A DNA stretch of 64,000 bases from Acanthacorydalis orientalis (taxonomy: Eukaryota; Arthropoda; Insecta; Megaloptera; Corydalidae), in the NCBI GenBank assembly GCA_034766995.1, contig CM068325.1:4862446-4926445 (forward strand), given 5' to 3'. A program made the translations under genes and the position numbers. Shown piece after piece: positions 46,733 through 58,500 of this stretch. The notes under the pieces are model-generated. The model was not told where the DNA came from and did no database searches. It saw only the letters and a list, made by a program, of their open reading frames with translations. Position 1 is the first letter of the stretch. Each line of letters begins with the position of its first letter.

Positions 46733-47301
46733 ACCGCAATTATTTTCCTACCGGACTGACAGATACGTATGTTAGGTCGGCAGGAAAATAATTGCGGCAC
46801 TGTACATGAATTCGATCGTTATGGAACGCAAATATTTTCCTACCGACCAGATGTGTGTACGAATCAGGCCGGTAGGACAATAATTGCGGTCCACGGCGTA
46901 CAAATTAATATAAATCACCGCAATTATTTTCCTACCGACCCGATATGTGCACATATCAGGCGATTGGAGAACGATTGCGGTCCATGGCCTTCAGATTCGT
47001 ATCCAGCACCGCAATTATTTTCCTACTGACCTAGCATACACACATTAGATCGGTAGGAAAATAATTGCGGTACTGTATATTAATTTGTACGTCGTGGACC
47101 GCAATTATTATCCTACCGGCCTGATTCGTACACACGTCTGGTCGGTAGGAAAATAATCGCGGTAGTGCGTATTAATTTGTACGTCGTGGACCGCAATTAT
47201 TATCCTACCGGCGTGATTCGTACACACATCTGGTCGGTAGGAAAATAATTGCGGTTCATGACAATCATATCCATACACAATATCTCAATTATTTTCATAC
47301 C

Positions 47302-47302
<1 letters not shown>
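46733..47302. repeat. Palindromic repeat cluster
   Basis: About six arm pairs. Two adjacent units share the spacer TATTAATTTGTACGTCGTGG, showing local duplication. It ends at the TA tract 47304-47355. Confidence 0.9.
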
Positions 47303-47303
<1 letters not shown>

Positions 47304-47349
<46 letters not shown>

Positions 47350-47355
47350 TACGTA
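47304..47355. repeat. (TA)n microsatellite
   Basis: 50 bases of TA. Confidence 0.95.
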
Positions 47356-48155
47356 CACATGTTCTGGTATCGATCGTCGGCCGCTCGTTTGCGAATCGAG
47401 CCCGTGCGATATTTCAATCACGTTGCCGCCTCACGTGTGCGTCCGCCGCCGCCGGCGGTCGGTCATGGGGAGACCGTCGCCCCGTCGACGTTCGGCACAG
47501 GCGTCCCACGTCTGTGCGTTCCACGTGCGTCGACACGTGGTCGCGGCGAACGCTCGACACGGCACCCGCCGCCGCCGGCGTCGCCGCCGCCGATCGACGC
47601 CCGTGCCGCCCGTTTTATTTTCATTAAACGCACACACACACGTTCGTCGATCTCTCTCCGTGTCTCCGCGTGCGTACGGACGGCGCCGCCGCCCCTCGCC
47701 CGTCCGTCAGACGAACAGGCGGCCCCCGTTGCACTTGTGCGTCGCACTCGCCAGTATCCGAACGCGCGCCGTCGACGACGAACCGAATCCGTCTCTGCAC
47801 ATTCGTTCCGAACGGTCCGCGTTCGACGCCGGTTTCTCAGTGCCGCGGTCTTCGTCCCAGTCTGTCGAATCGCGCGAAGAACGAGGAAAAGTGTGTGAGG
47901 GTTCTTTGATACAGTGGCGGTCGACTGGTTGAACGGGAACGCATGAGTATATAACAAAAAAAAAAAAAAAAAAAAAGAGAACACAGGACTTAATTTTAAT
48001 ACAGTTATGTAAAACCTGTACTCGTCTGTTTTGTCGTTCGAGTGTGGCCGGGAGTTCTGGAGGAGTCCTTCGGTCCGACCGACCGTCGTTTCACATGTTT
48101 CGGACTTGTTTCTGTTAAGGCGTTCGTTCCGGGCCCCCCCTCGTGGTTTATTACG
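47356..48155. other. CpG-rich region without a recognised gene
   Basis: 47440-47900 is CpG-dense, with long frames on both strands (up to 245 codons, minus) that are Arg/Pro/Ala-rich and lack motifs, as expected from GC-rich non-coding DNA. A poly(A) run of about 24 lies at 47957-47980. It could be a promoter island. Confidence 0.4.
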
Positions 48156-48703
48156 CTGGTAGGGAAATAATTGCGGTCCACGACGTACAAATTGATACAC
48201 ACTACCGCAATTATTTTCCTACCGGCGTGATGCGTGATATAAAAATGATCCAGAAAGATTCCATGATGTCGACTTATTCGGGACTAGGTTTCTGTGCTTC
48301 CCGAATATGCTTATCTCTCTTTCTATCTACATATTAGGTCGGTAAGAAAATAATTGCGGTTCGTCACGTTCAGATTCGAGACAACAACCGCAGTTATTTT
48401 CCTACCGGCCTGATGCGTGAAATCGAAATTATCCCCAAAAATTCCATGACCTCGACTTACTTATTTGGGATCAGGTTTCTATGCTACCAGAATATGTTTG
48501 TCCCGTTTTCTCTATATATTAGATATATATATATATATATATATTAGATTGGTAGAAAAATAATTGCGGTTTGTACCATTCAGATTCGTGACAAAAATCG
48601 CAATTATTTTCCTACCGGCCTGATTAGTGACATAAAAATGATCCAGAAAAATTCCATGACGTCGACTTATTCGGGACAAGGTTTCTGTGCTACCCGAATA
48701 TGC

Positions 48704-48739
<36 letters not shown>

Positions 48740-48820
48740 ATATCAGGTTGGTAGGAAAATAATTGCGGTTCGCGACGTTCAGGTTCATAAAAACAACCGC
48801 AATTATTTTCCTACCGGCCT
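48156..48820. repeat. ~205-bp composite repeat carrying single palindromic units, four copies
   Basis: Each copy is one palindromic unit (arm order GGTAGGAAAATAATTGCGGT ... ACCGCAATTATTTTCCTACC) followed by CCTGATGCGTGA, AATTCCATGACGTCGACTTA and a GAATATGCTTATCTCTCT tail ending in TA or CT simple repeat (48520-48548, 48700-48736). Confidence 0.9.
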
Positions 48821-48997
48821 AATGCACGGTATCGAAATTACCGGAAGTGCAAGTTTTCACCAAATCATAGTGACGGTCGGACCGGAAGGATCTTCCGGGA
48901 TCTGTGGATGTGTGCCCGTCCGATCTATCCGGACATGCCCTCTGAGTACTCATTTTTTAGGACATCTGTATGATGTGTGTGCGCGTGCGTGCTTGCT

Positions 48998-48999
<2 letters not shown>

Positions 49000-49079
<80 letters not shown>
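49000..49079. repeat. (TA)n microsatellite
   Basis: Two TA blocks joined by GGATG. Confidence 0.95.
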
Positions 49080-49081
<2 letters not shown>

Positions 49082-49544
49082 CTGGTTTTTAGAACGATCT
49101 GACACCTGCATAAGGAAATACAGACCGTAAATAAATTTTGGGAATACCATTTCTTCTTGTGTTTGTTGATTTCTATCTGGCTGGAAGCGAAACATTTCCA
49201 GTAATTGACTCATAAGTGTTTAAAAAAACGAAAAAGAAACAAGAGACAAGCGAGAATCGAAAAAAAATAAACAAAAACCGACGATAATAAATAAAGAAAC
49301 AAATAAATAACGGTGGATATACAAATAGAGCGGCATAAATAGAAACAAATCGAGTGGCGGCGGCGAGCGAACAAAACAGAGTAGCGAAATCGCCCGTTCG
49401 ACTGTTTACAAACGGGACAGCGTGCGTCGGCCGCGCTCCGACACGTCCGAACGACAGGGCGCGCGCACGCTGAAGAGCGGATCGTGCCGGCCGCCGATAG
49501 TGGATCGATGCTGGCCTCGGAACTACGATCGACAGTTGGCGGCG

Positions 49545-49908
49545 ATGGGCGCGAAGGACGACGCGGACGCGGCGCGCTGCGACCGGACCAGTGAGCCGAT
49601 GCCGGGCGGCTCGTACGCGGCGACGACGTCCGCGTCCGCCGACCAGCACCAGCACCAGAGCAGCAGGGCGGGCGTCGGGTACGTCGTGTGCGGCCCGTAC
49701 GGCCCGCGCGACGGCGTCGCGACGCACTACGAGAGGGGCGTCGCGCCGTGGCAGCACGACGGTCCGTCGGCGCGCTTCTGGAGCTACCAGACGGACGAGC
49801 CGGCGGCGAAGCAGTACGGAGGCGGCGACGGCGGACCCGCACAACAGTCCGGCGTCTCGGCCGCGACGTTCCCGCCGACGATAGCGAACAGGAGGTTCCC
49901 GTATCCAG
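49545..49908 (+). CDS. 5' coding exon B, unidentified large gene
   Basis: ATG at 49545 opens 121 codons ending ...NRRFPYP|G at donor GTGCGT (49909), phase 1. The peptide (MGAKDDADAARC...) has a HQHQ stretch, a Gly/Tyr/Pro-rich middle (YVVCGPYGPRD) and FWSYQTDEP; it is low-complexity, like a transcription-factor N-terminus, with no nameable domain. The frame is open upstream from 49422 without an ATG, so an internal exon with an upstream acceptor is possible. The CpG-rich upstream stretch fits a promoter. Same phase as exons at 29526 and 56561. Confidence 0.6.
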
Positions 49909-50129
49909 GTGCGTTTCGATGTTGTTTCCCCGGACCGCGACGGTTCGCGCGTTTGTCTCCCGTCCGACCGGAACATGCGTTTTCACTGTTTCTTCACTTG
50001 TCATTTCACTTGTTAAACGTGAGTTCCGAACGAGGTTGTCGATTGGACGAGCGTCGACTGTTAAAACAAGTGAAGTCGACGCACCGACGCCTACTGTATA
50101 TAGATAGATGTATATATTTCAGTGTGTCG
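49909..50129. other. Intron sequence after exon B
   Basis: Moderately GC-rich, falling to AT-rich. Nothing is supported beyond the donor side. Confidence 0.4.
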
Positions 50130-50790
50130 GAAAGACTTGTTTCGAATCGCTGGTACAGGAGGATAGATCGGTGGAAAAGATTGAAATTCGCACCGAACGT
50201 ACAGAATTTTATCCTCTTTCGAACGGTATCCTGTTTGTTGTATTTAGGATCACTATTCTCGAGTTATTTTCGAAAAATGTAAAACCCGCGCCAAAAAAAC
50301 CTGTGCTTGAAAAATAATTCTTTGAGTCACTGGTACAGGAGGATCGATCGGTAGAAAAGATTGAAATTTACACCGAACATACAGAATTTTATCCTCTTTC
50401 GAACGATATCCTGTTTGTTTTATTTGGAATTATTTTTCAAGAGTTATTTGGGAAAAATATAAAAGATTCACCAAAAAAGTCCATTTTTAAAAAAGAATTG
50501 TTTAGAATCGCTGGTACGGACGCAATAGTTGGTAAAAAAAATCGAAATTTACACCAAATATACAGAATTGTATCCTCTTTCGATTGATATCTTTACATTT
50601 CATCTACGATAATTTCTCACGACTAATTTTCGAAAAATGTGAAACTTCGACCGAAAAAAGTCAATTTTTGAAAAGGGAACTGTTTCGAATCACTGGTACG
50701 GCCGTGATAGCCGGTCAAGAGGATTGAAATTTTCACCAGACATGCACAACTTCATCCCCTTTCGAACGATGTCCTATTTATTTTATTTAG
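50130..50790. repeat. ~181-bp satellite S1, inverted block, four copies
   Basis: TATCCTCTTTCGAACG recurs at about 50210, 50393, 50570 (mutated) and 50753 (mutated), the reverse orientation of 34480-35590. 50214-50229 reads CTCTTTCGAACGGTAT. Confidence 0.92.
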
Positions 50791-51150
50791 AAAAATTTCA
50801 TGTATACATATACATGTATTTATGTATACGCACACACACACATATATATATATATGTGTGTGTGTGTTCATACAATGTGTGTGTATGACTATTTCGTTAA
50901 TAATCATAAACAGTGGCCTTGTACGTAACCAGATCCGTGCGAGAGTCCCGCAGGACAGTTCAGTATCCCCTCGAGACGTGCATTTAGACTACATCATGTG
51001 ACGGTAAACAAAAATTTAATCTAACTGATAGCTTTTCGGAAACAATACACGTGATATGTTGAAACGGACACACACACACACACACATATATGTATGTATC
51101 CATAAATCCATAAATTAGAGACAAGATTACTGTATTTGTGCAGTTATTCA
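50791..51150. other. AT-rich spacer with small TA, CA and TG tracts
   Basis: Simple-sequence runs at about 50828-50870 and 51070-51095. No gene seen. Confidence 0.5.
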
Positions 51151-51179
51151 AAACTACCGAGCTAATATGTAATGTATTT

Positions 51180-52310
51180 GGTCGATAGGAAAATAATTGC
51201 GGTGATTTATATGAATTTGAAGGACCCGGACCGTAATTATTTTCCTACCGAGCTAATATTTACATATATTCGGTCGGTAGGAAAATAATTGCGGTGATTT
51301 ATATGAATTTGAAGGACCCGGACCGTAATTATTTTCCTACCGAGCTAATATTTACATATATTCGGTCGGTAGGAAAATAATTGCGGTGATTTATATGAAT
51401 TTGAAGGACCCGGACCGTAATTATTTTCCTACCGAGCTAATATTTACATATATTCGGTCGGTAGGAAAATAATTGCGGTGATTTATATGAATTTGAAGGA
51501 CCCGGACCGTAATTATTTTCCTACCGAGCTAATATTTACGTATATTCGGTCGGTAGGAAAATGATTGCGGTGATTTATATGAATTTGAAGGACCCGGACC
51601 GTAATTATTTTCCTACCGAGCTAATATTTACATATATTCGGTCGGTAGGAAAATAATTGCGGTGATTTATATGAATTTGAAGGACCCGGACCGTAATTAT
51701 TTTCCTACCGAGCTAATATTTACGTATATTCGGTCGGTAGGAAAATAATTGCGGGGATTTATATGAATTTGAAGGACCCGGACCGTAATTATTTTCCTAC
51801 CGAGCTAATATTTACATATATTCGGTCGGTAGGAAAATAATTGCGGTGATTTATATGAATTTGAAGGACCCGGACCGTAATTATTTTCCTACCGAGCTAA
51901 TATTTACGTATATTCGGTCGGTAGGAAAATAATTGCCGTGATTTATATGAATTTGAAGGACCCGGACCGTAATTATTTTCCTACCGAGCTAATATTTACA
52001 TATATTCGGTCGGTAGGAAAATAATTGCGGTGATTTATATGAATTTGAAGGACCCGGACCGTAATTATTTTCCTACCGAGCTAATATTTACGTATATTCG
52101 GTCGGTAGGAAAATAATTGCGGGGATTTATATGAATTTGAAGGACCCGGACCGTAATTATTTTCCTACCGAGCTAATATTTACATATATTCGGTCGGTAG
52201 GAAAATAATTGCGGTGATTTATATGAATTTGAAGGACCCGGACCGTAATTATTTTCCTACCGAGCTAATATTTACATATATTCGGTCGGTAGGAAAATAA
52301 TTGCGGTGAT
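51180..52310. repeat. 92-bp tandem array of the palindromic repeat, about 12 copies
   Basis: AAGGACCCGGACC recurs every 92 bases from 51221 to about 52233. Each unit: arm CCGTAATTATTTTCCTACCG, linker AGCTAATATTTACATATATT, inverted arm CGGTAGGAAAATAATTGCGG, spacer TGATTTATATGAATTTGAAG. Copies differ at one to three sites (ATA/GTA in the linker, GCGGTG/GCGGGG), and some variants alternate every second unit. This is the youngest and most regular cluster of the family. Confidence 0.97.
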
Positions 52311-52630
52311 CTATATGAATTGGAGTGTCATAAACCGCAATTGTTTTCCTGTCGACCTAATACATGTAAATATTCGATCGGCACGAAAATAATTGCGGCA
52401 ACATGCACGAATTCGAAAGTCACGAACCGCAATAACTTCCCTATCGACGCGACGTCGCTCATACCGTGCTGGTAGGAAAATAATTGCGGTCCGTGACTTC
52501 ACACTCGTACGAATTACCGCAATTGTTTCCCTACCGATCTGATATGTGTCGACATCAGGCCGGTAGGAAAGTGATTGCGGCGATCTGTACGAGTCCGGAC
52601 GTCGCGGACCGCGATTATTTTCCTGCCGGC
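52311..52630. repeat. Palindromic repeat, diverged right edge of the array
   Basis: Three or four units with mutated arms and unrelated linkers (TATGTGTCGACATCAGG). Confidence 0.88.
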
Positions 52631-52639
52631 GTAGCAAGC

Positions 52640-53967
52640 GGTTTTTCTTTTGCACGAATCGGCCGACGTTTTCGGTCGGCGTGTCGGAAAAACGTTCAGT
52701 CGTTTTGGTGGCCGTCTATGGAGGCGGACGGGTGCCCCGACAGCAGCCAGAGTCGGCACACTGAAGGGAAGTCGGCGTATGAATGATGGAAGTCGCGCTA
52801 CTCGCGCTCGGCCCAGTGAACGGTCTTCTCTTTCTTATATTCGAGCTGAAACTGTCCGGGACAGCGTCTCCCGACCTGTGGCCCGTCGGTGACATCCGAC
52901 ATGTCCGCTAGAAATCAATTCTCCTCGAATAAACGTTCCACACGGCCGACAGGCTTCCCTGTGCCTGAGGATCGGGTTTCCCCACCAAATCGTCTCCAGA
53001 GGAGTCCCGAAAGTCTCCGAAGGGAATTTTCCAGATCGATACAATAGATAGATGGCGCCGTCCGCATTCGAAAGACTGCGAGCCGCCGGTCCAAGGTCGA
53101 TCCATGTCCGTGGACTTTCCCGGTCCACGATCCCCCGGCCCGTACCGACAGAAGTGAAATCTAGTCCCCGCCGAGACGGGATTCGCTTCCGGGCTCTCTG
53201 ACAGAGCGTGCCGCACCGAGAACCGAATCGAACGAGCGACGCAGGTCCTGCGGATCGGACTCGGCCGATCCGTCCGTCGGCGTCCGCGCTCGAACGCGCG
53301 ACTTCCGCGCGCGGAACGCGGAACAGGAACGGCGCGCCGACCGAACACCCGTCCGCGTTCCGTGCGAGCGAGACCGAGCGCGCGCGGCGGCCGCGCGCGC
53401 GAGCGCGAGACGGCACGGCCGGCCGTCTCGATCCCCCACCGGGCCGACACCGACGACGTCGTCGTCACTTCCAACTTTCATTTTCAACCACGTTTCGCGT
53501 ACACGTCGTTGTTTACCGACACACACACACACACAGTTAACACGTATTTATATCGACGCACACACACACTCACTCTCTCGCACACACACACACAGCCGAG
53601 ATAGAGAATCCGACGGTGGGACGCACACACACAGGCCGCGCTCGCCGAGCGCGGTTTCTCGTGCGCGAGGCGGGCGGCCGAGTCCGCATCGGACCAGTTT
53701 GAAGCTGGCCGCCGTGTTGGCCAGTCGGAAAACGTGGACGGTTGCCGCACAGTCAGTCAGTCGGTCAGTCAGTCAGTCAGTTGTTCGACGACGCTGCGTG
53801 TACGGAACGTCGTCGTCCAGAACGAGGGACGCGCGGACTCGAATCCGTGTACGGTCGGGAAAGTGCGGGTCGTCCGTCGGAAAAGTTTTGTACGGTCTGT
53901 GCGCGCATCGCCCGCTCGATTCGAACCGGTGACGTTCAGGTGTTTGTTTATCCTTCATCTATCCATT

Positions 53968-53968
<1 letters not shown>
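52640..53968. other. CpG-rich region, possible promoter or 5' UTR
   Basis: 53180-53450 and 53640-53930 are CpG-dense. (CA)n tracts lie at about 53520-53535, 53560-53570 and 53580-53594. The CAGT repeat at 53750-53780 multiplies the arthropod initiator word TCAGT. Frames on both strands are Arg/Ala/Ser-rich and unsupported. Confidence 0.35.
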
Positions 53969-54008
<40 letters not shown>

Positions 54009-54024
54009 GTATATATATATATAC

Positions 54025-54096
<72 letters not shown>
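53969..54096. repeat. (TA)n microsatellite
   Basis: About 125 bases, the longest TA tract in the window, with CA and AATG interruptions. Confidence 0.96.
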
Positions 54097-54098
<2 letters not shown>

Positions 54099-54369
54099 AT
54101 ATACATGGTGGTGGTGCGCTCACGAGGAAAGTGTGTGGAGAGAATGGAACGGAATTTTCGGGGAAGTTATTCGGGATTCGAATCGGTTTGCGGGTCTGAT
54201 GACCGGTCGGTGCGTTCCTGTGGCCGTTCGTCAGCACTGGATGTTTGCGAAAACCGCCGCCGGGGGTTGTTTTCCGTGTTCGGTGATTTTTCCTGTTTCG
54301 GCGGTTCCTCCGTTCGATTCTTGTGGCGTCTCTCGTCTAGTTCTGACGGTTTTTCCTCTTTGGGTTCGT

Positions 54370-54960
54370 CGATTTGACCCGGTTCGATTTTTTGTAGTTG
54401 TTTCTCGCATAGATTCGTCGATTTTACTTCTTTAAGTTTTTCGATTTTATTTCTTTTGATTTTTTTGAGTTGTTTCTTCCCTAGATTTGTCGATTTTTCT
54501 TCTTGAGTTTTGTCGATTTTTCTTTTTTAAATTTTTCGATTTGATTTGTTTCGATTTTTGTGTCGATTTTTCTTTAGATTTTTCTTCTTTTGATTTTTCG
54601 ATTTTCCTTTTTTTTGATTTTTCAGTTGTTTATTCTCTAGATTTGTCTATTTTTCTTCTTTAGATTTTGTCGATTTTACTTCTTTCGATTTTTGAGTGAT
54701 TTTTTCCCCAGATTTGTCGATTTTTCATTTTTAGATTTCTCGGTTTTACTTCTTTTTATTTTTGAGTCATTTCTTCTCTAAATTTGTCGATTTTCCTTTA
54801 GATTTTTCTTCTTTAGATTTTTCTTCTTTTGATTTTGAGTTGTTTATTCTCTTAATTTGTCGATTTTTCTTTTTTAGATTTTTCGATTCTACTTCTTTCG
54901 ATTTTTGTGTAGTTTCTTCTCTAGATTTGTCGAGTTTTCTTTAAATTTTTCGATAGTCTC
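54370..54960. repeat. Degenerate T-rich repeat (GATTTTTCTTCTTTAGATTTGTC type)
   Basis: About 590 bases of GATTTTTCTTC, TTTAGATTTGTCGA and TTGAGTTGTTTCTTCTCTAG words with no constant period. Strong strand asymmetry in T. Confidence 0.85.
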
Positions 54961-54964
54961 TTCT

Positions 54965-55275
54965 TTAGATCTTTCAAGTGCCATTTTTTGGATAGAAATC
55001 AATCTTGTAGTTTTCTTTAACGATTGTAAATTTTAATTGGGGTTTTCCGGGATTCAGGAATTGAAAATTGCGTTTTTTTGTGGAAAATCCTGTTTGGATA
55101 ACCTGGCAGTGTTTCGGGTCTCAATTTGGGGTAAATTCGGATCTCTCAAGTACCATTTTTTGGAAATAAACCAATCTTGTAGTTTTCTTTAACGATTGAA
55201 AATTTTAATTGGGGTATTCCCGGGGTTCGGGAATTGAAAACTGCGTTTTTTTTTAAAAAAAGAAAATCTTTTGGA
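54965..55275. repeat. Two-copy ~175-bp direct repeat
   Basis: CAATCTTGTAGTTTTCTTTA followed by ACGATTG(T/A)AAATTTTAATTG occurs at about 55002 and 55177; both copies end in TTTGGATAACC. Confidence 0.88.
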
Positions 55276-55739
55276 TAACCATGGACACACAGGCACCTAG
55301 ATCGGCCGATAGATCGACGCGCCACGTCCGAACGTGCCGACATAAAGTTTATCTCCGTCCTCTCTCTCTCTCTCTTTTAATTACCGCCCGAAAAAAAAGT
55401 CTCGCTAACATAAATATTTACCATTCGAATGTTTTCGGGATCTCCTATCGCCGCGTCCGATAAGCAAGCCATCGGCTGAGCGCGGCCGCGCGGGGGCGAG
55501 ATCCATTTATCCATGACCTCTAAACGTGTGTGTGTGTGTGCGCGCACAGTCTGTTTCGATTAAATTTCGGATCAAGTGTATCATCATCGGTTTTCGTACG
55601 TTCGCACGGCGGCCGCGCGGATCAAATCGCCGGGACGTTTCGTCAGAGCTCGCTCGGATGCATGCGGCGCGATCCAGACGCGCGGGCCCGTGACAGTCGA
55701 GAGCTTTCCTGTTGACGAAGGAGGCGTGGTCGCCGTTCA
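55276..55739. other. Spacer without a recognised gene
   Basis: Contains (CT)n at about 55360-55374 and (TG)n at 55526-55540. CpG-rich between 55590 and 55690. Nothing else is supported. Confidence 0.4.
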
Positions 55740-56060
55740 TCCACTGTTTTTCTGAATATCTGTCAGAGTTTCTACCGAACTTTCGATCTTCTACTGTTTA
55801 TATCTCTGACAGTTGAGGTTCTGTTCACAAAGTCTATGACAATTGAATGTCTGTCGATTGTTTGATCTTCTGCTGTTTAGATTTCTATCTATCAGGTCTT
55901 CTCCCAAACGTTGGATCTTCTACTGTTTAAGTCTCTGACAGTTGAATTGCCGTTCACAAAATCAATGACAGTTGAATGTCTCTTGATTGTTTGATCTTCT
56001 TCTGTTTTGATTTCTATCTATCAGGTCTTCTCCCAAACGATAGATCTTCTACTGTTCGTG
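55740..56060. repeat. Two-copy ~128-bp direct repeat
   Basis: Blocks GATCTTCTACTGTTTA, CTCTGACAGTTGA and GTTTGATCTTCTGCTGTTT repeat at about 55788-55915 and 55916-56045. Confidence 0.85.
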
Positions 56061-56560
56061 TTTCTGACGAACGGTTCGACGTGTCTCCTTAATGACTCGA
56101 CCCGCAGATCGTTCTGAGCGGTCGATTCCTCCTTTATCGGGAGTCGGCCGAAAACTCGGATCTGGCGCCGACCCAGCGCGTTCGACCCGAGAAACAGGAC
56201 CCGAACGTCCGTTCCCGAAACTCAATCGATCCCTCGTTCGATTCCAGTGTTTCAATCTCGAATTTTCGACGCAGACCCGGAAGAAGATCGTCGACCGGCC
56301 ATCGGTAGAGAGAGTGAGTGAAAAAAAAGCAAGTCGCGGACAAACTTTTGAGTGGGGGAGTGCGAAAAGGAAAACCGCGACAAAGTATGGATTGTGTGTC
56401 GCGGAGTTGACAGTGAACCGAGTGATATTTTCTTCCCCGCACGTCGAGACGGAACATGAGTCAGGACCGGAAGTAGGACTGTTCAGAACGCTTCAGTGTG
56501 CGCGTGCGTGTGGGAAACAGAGACAGCGATAGTTGGACAGTGGTGACGGATCGACAGACG
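56061..56560 (+). promoter_or_regulatory. Upstream region of 5' exon C
   Basis: GC rises toward the ATG at 56561. Short frames only. A promoter or 5' UTR is inferred solely from position. Confidence 0.3.
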
Positions 56561-56906
56561 ATGAGTTTCGTCATACCGTCGCTCGCCCAGAGACAGGAGC
56601 AGCACATGCTGCGCATGAGCGATTTCGGACAGGGCGGCGCGACGGCGGACGCGGTCGCGTCGCACCAGCCGTTTCCGGGACAGTCCGGCGCGATGCAGCA
56701 GCTGAACGGGATGCAGGCGACGCACCAGCACGTGCCGCCGATGCACGGGAACAGCGGGCTCGTCACGAACGCGAGCGGCAACGTGAACGCGAACCTGCAC
56801 GTGCAGCAGCAGCAGCACCAGCTCGGACAGAACGTCGACGTCGAATCGCACGCGAGGCTGTCGTCGCAGTACCAGCAGCTGTGGAGACAGCACGTCTATT
56901 TGCACG
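56561..56906 (+). CDS. 5' coding exon C, unidentified large gene
   Basis: ATG at 56561 opens 115 codons (MSFVIPSLAQRQEQHMLRM...) ending ...WRQHVYLH|G at donor GTAGGG (56907), phase 1. The peptide is rich in Gln, His, Asn and Met, with a polyglutamine-like HVQQQQHQL, typical of a disordered activation region; no domain is nameable. The frame is open for 21 codons upstream, so an internal exon cannot be excluded, but no clear acceptor is seen. The donor is weaker than that of exon A. Same ending phase as the exons at 29526 and 49545. Confidence 0.6.
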
Positions 56907-57379
56907 GTAGGGCACCGACGCGACGCCGGTAATCGATCGCACGATCCCGATCGTTGTCGAGCGAGTTCGCCACGCTCGAACCGGCGACCGAGACGTCCTG
57001 GCCGGGCGTCGGACGCCGTCCGGGGGTCGGCGGTGAAATCGCCGGCGCGCAGAGACCGGCCGTCTGCGATACGCGCGAAACGAGATTGCGGCGATCGCAG
57101 AGCGCGCGGCCCACGACGCGCGACTTTCACTTGTTTCGTATTATTATTATTCGCCAACTGTTTATGATGAATCGACGGGCGGCTGTCAGAAAATCGGCGA
57201 GACGGACGGACGGACGGCCGACCCGAACGATGACTGTCCTTTTTTCCCGTTCACACGCCGCTGTTTTTTTCTCTCTGTTTGTTTGTTTATTTTTTCCGTT
57301 GTTGTTCCGGTATCGGATCGCCCGGAGCTGTCGCAGATCGAACCGTTTCCGATGCTTGTTTCTGTTTGAATGATATTAC
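56907..57379. other. Intron sequence after exon C
   Basis: CpG-rich for the first ~250 bases, then T-rich. No further exon recognised. Confidence 0.4.

Positions 57380-57431
<52 letters not shown>
57380..57431. repeat. (TA)n microsatellite
   Basis: 50 bases of TA directly left of a palindromic cluster. Confidence 0.95.
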
Positions 57432-57434
<3 letters not shown>

Positions 57435-57447
57435 TTTGAAGCCCGTA

Positions 57448-57700
57448 AACCGCAATTATTTTCCTACCGGCCTATTATATGTACATATTAGTTCGGTAGG
57501 AAAATAATTACGGTAATTTATATGTATTTGAAGGTTAAAAACCGCAATTATTTTCGTACCTAACTGATATATGGATGTATCAGGTCGATAGTAAAATAAT
57601 TGCGGTGATTTATATGATTTTGAAGCGTATAAACCGCAAGTAATTTCCTACCAGGCTTACGTATTGTCATATTAGTTCGGTAGGAAAATAACTGCGGTAT
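57448..57700. repeat. Palindromic repeat cluster
   Basis: Three arm pairs with the spacer TTTATATGTATTTGAAGG, close to the 92-bp array's spacer. Confidence 0.9.
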
Positions 57701-58155
57701 TGTACATGAATCATTGAACGCTCCAGTCCGGTCCTGACGACTTGTCTAGCGCTCGAACAGGATCCGTTCGCGTCTCTGGATCTTCCGGGCGGTCCTTTCT
57801 CGAATCTTGTCCGGATTCGCGCCCCGAACGATCGTCTTGTGTCTTAAGAAAAGATATCCGATGTCCGTGTGGACGGAGTACGCTTCTAGTAAAGCCCGTG
57901 CGTCGAGAACTGGGACGCGGTGTCGGAGCGGGGCCCGATGAATATTCAACGCGGCCGCCGCGTCGGTCCGGATGATTCTTTCCCGCTTGCGCTCGCGCCG
58001 CCGGCCCGAAATGCACGTGCGCCCGATGAATAATGCACCGGGCGGACGACACGTGCGCAGGTGGACACGTTGCGCGTCGACCGGTCGATGTGACACGGCC
58101 GTGTTGCCGGACTGACGACGTCGACCTGTGTCGCCGTTATGTAGCGCGCACGGAA
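57701..58155. other. CpG-rich spacer without a recognised gene
   Basis: Frames on both strands up to 144 codons, Arg/Ser/Pro-rich, with no motif. Confidence 0.4.
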
Positions 58156-58500
58156 GATGGAGAAAATCGACATGGGACAACCTTAGAAGCTTCCACTTTG
58201 TTCCAAAAGACCTGTTTGTGCTTTAATTACATTTTTCGGGGTTTAAAATCTCGATAAATCTGGAAATCGGACTCGAATTCACAACTAAATGATTGATTCA
58301 TCCAGGAAATCGACTTGGGACAACCTTAAAAGCTTCCAGTTTGTTCCAAAAGACCTGTTCGTTTCTTAATTCAATTTTTCGGTGTCTAAAATCTCGATAA
58401 AACTGGAAATAAGACTGGATTTCCCAACTAGACGATTGTACTATCCAGGAAATCGACCTGGGACAACCTTAAAAGCTTCCAGTTCGATCTCAAGCACTTG
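58156..58500. repeat. ~134-bp tandem repeat, 2.5 copies
   Basis: AAATCGACTTGGGACAACCT then TAAAAGCTTCCAGTTTGTTC recurs at about 58167, 58305 and 58450; the last copy is truncated. Confidence 0.9.

Noticed and set aside
47463..48200. 245-codon minus-strand frame
   Set aside because: It includes the poly(A)/poly(T) run as Phe repeats and a CpG-rich region read as Arg/Ala; no motif.
52684..52786. Short ATG frame MEADGCPDSSQ... after a TCAGTCG initiator-like word
   Set aside because: No donor in a usable position, and the frame stops after 22 codons.
53750..53780. CAGT repeat as a strong initiator cluster
   Set aside because: A simple tetranucleotide repeat explains it; no exon follows with a credible donor.
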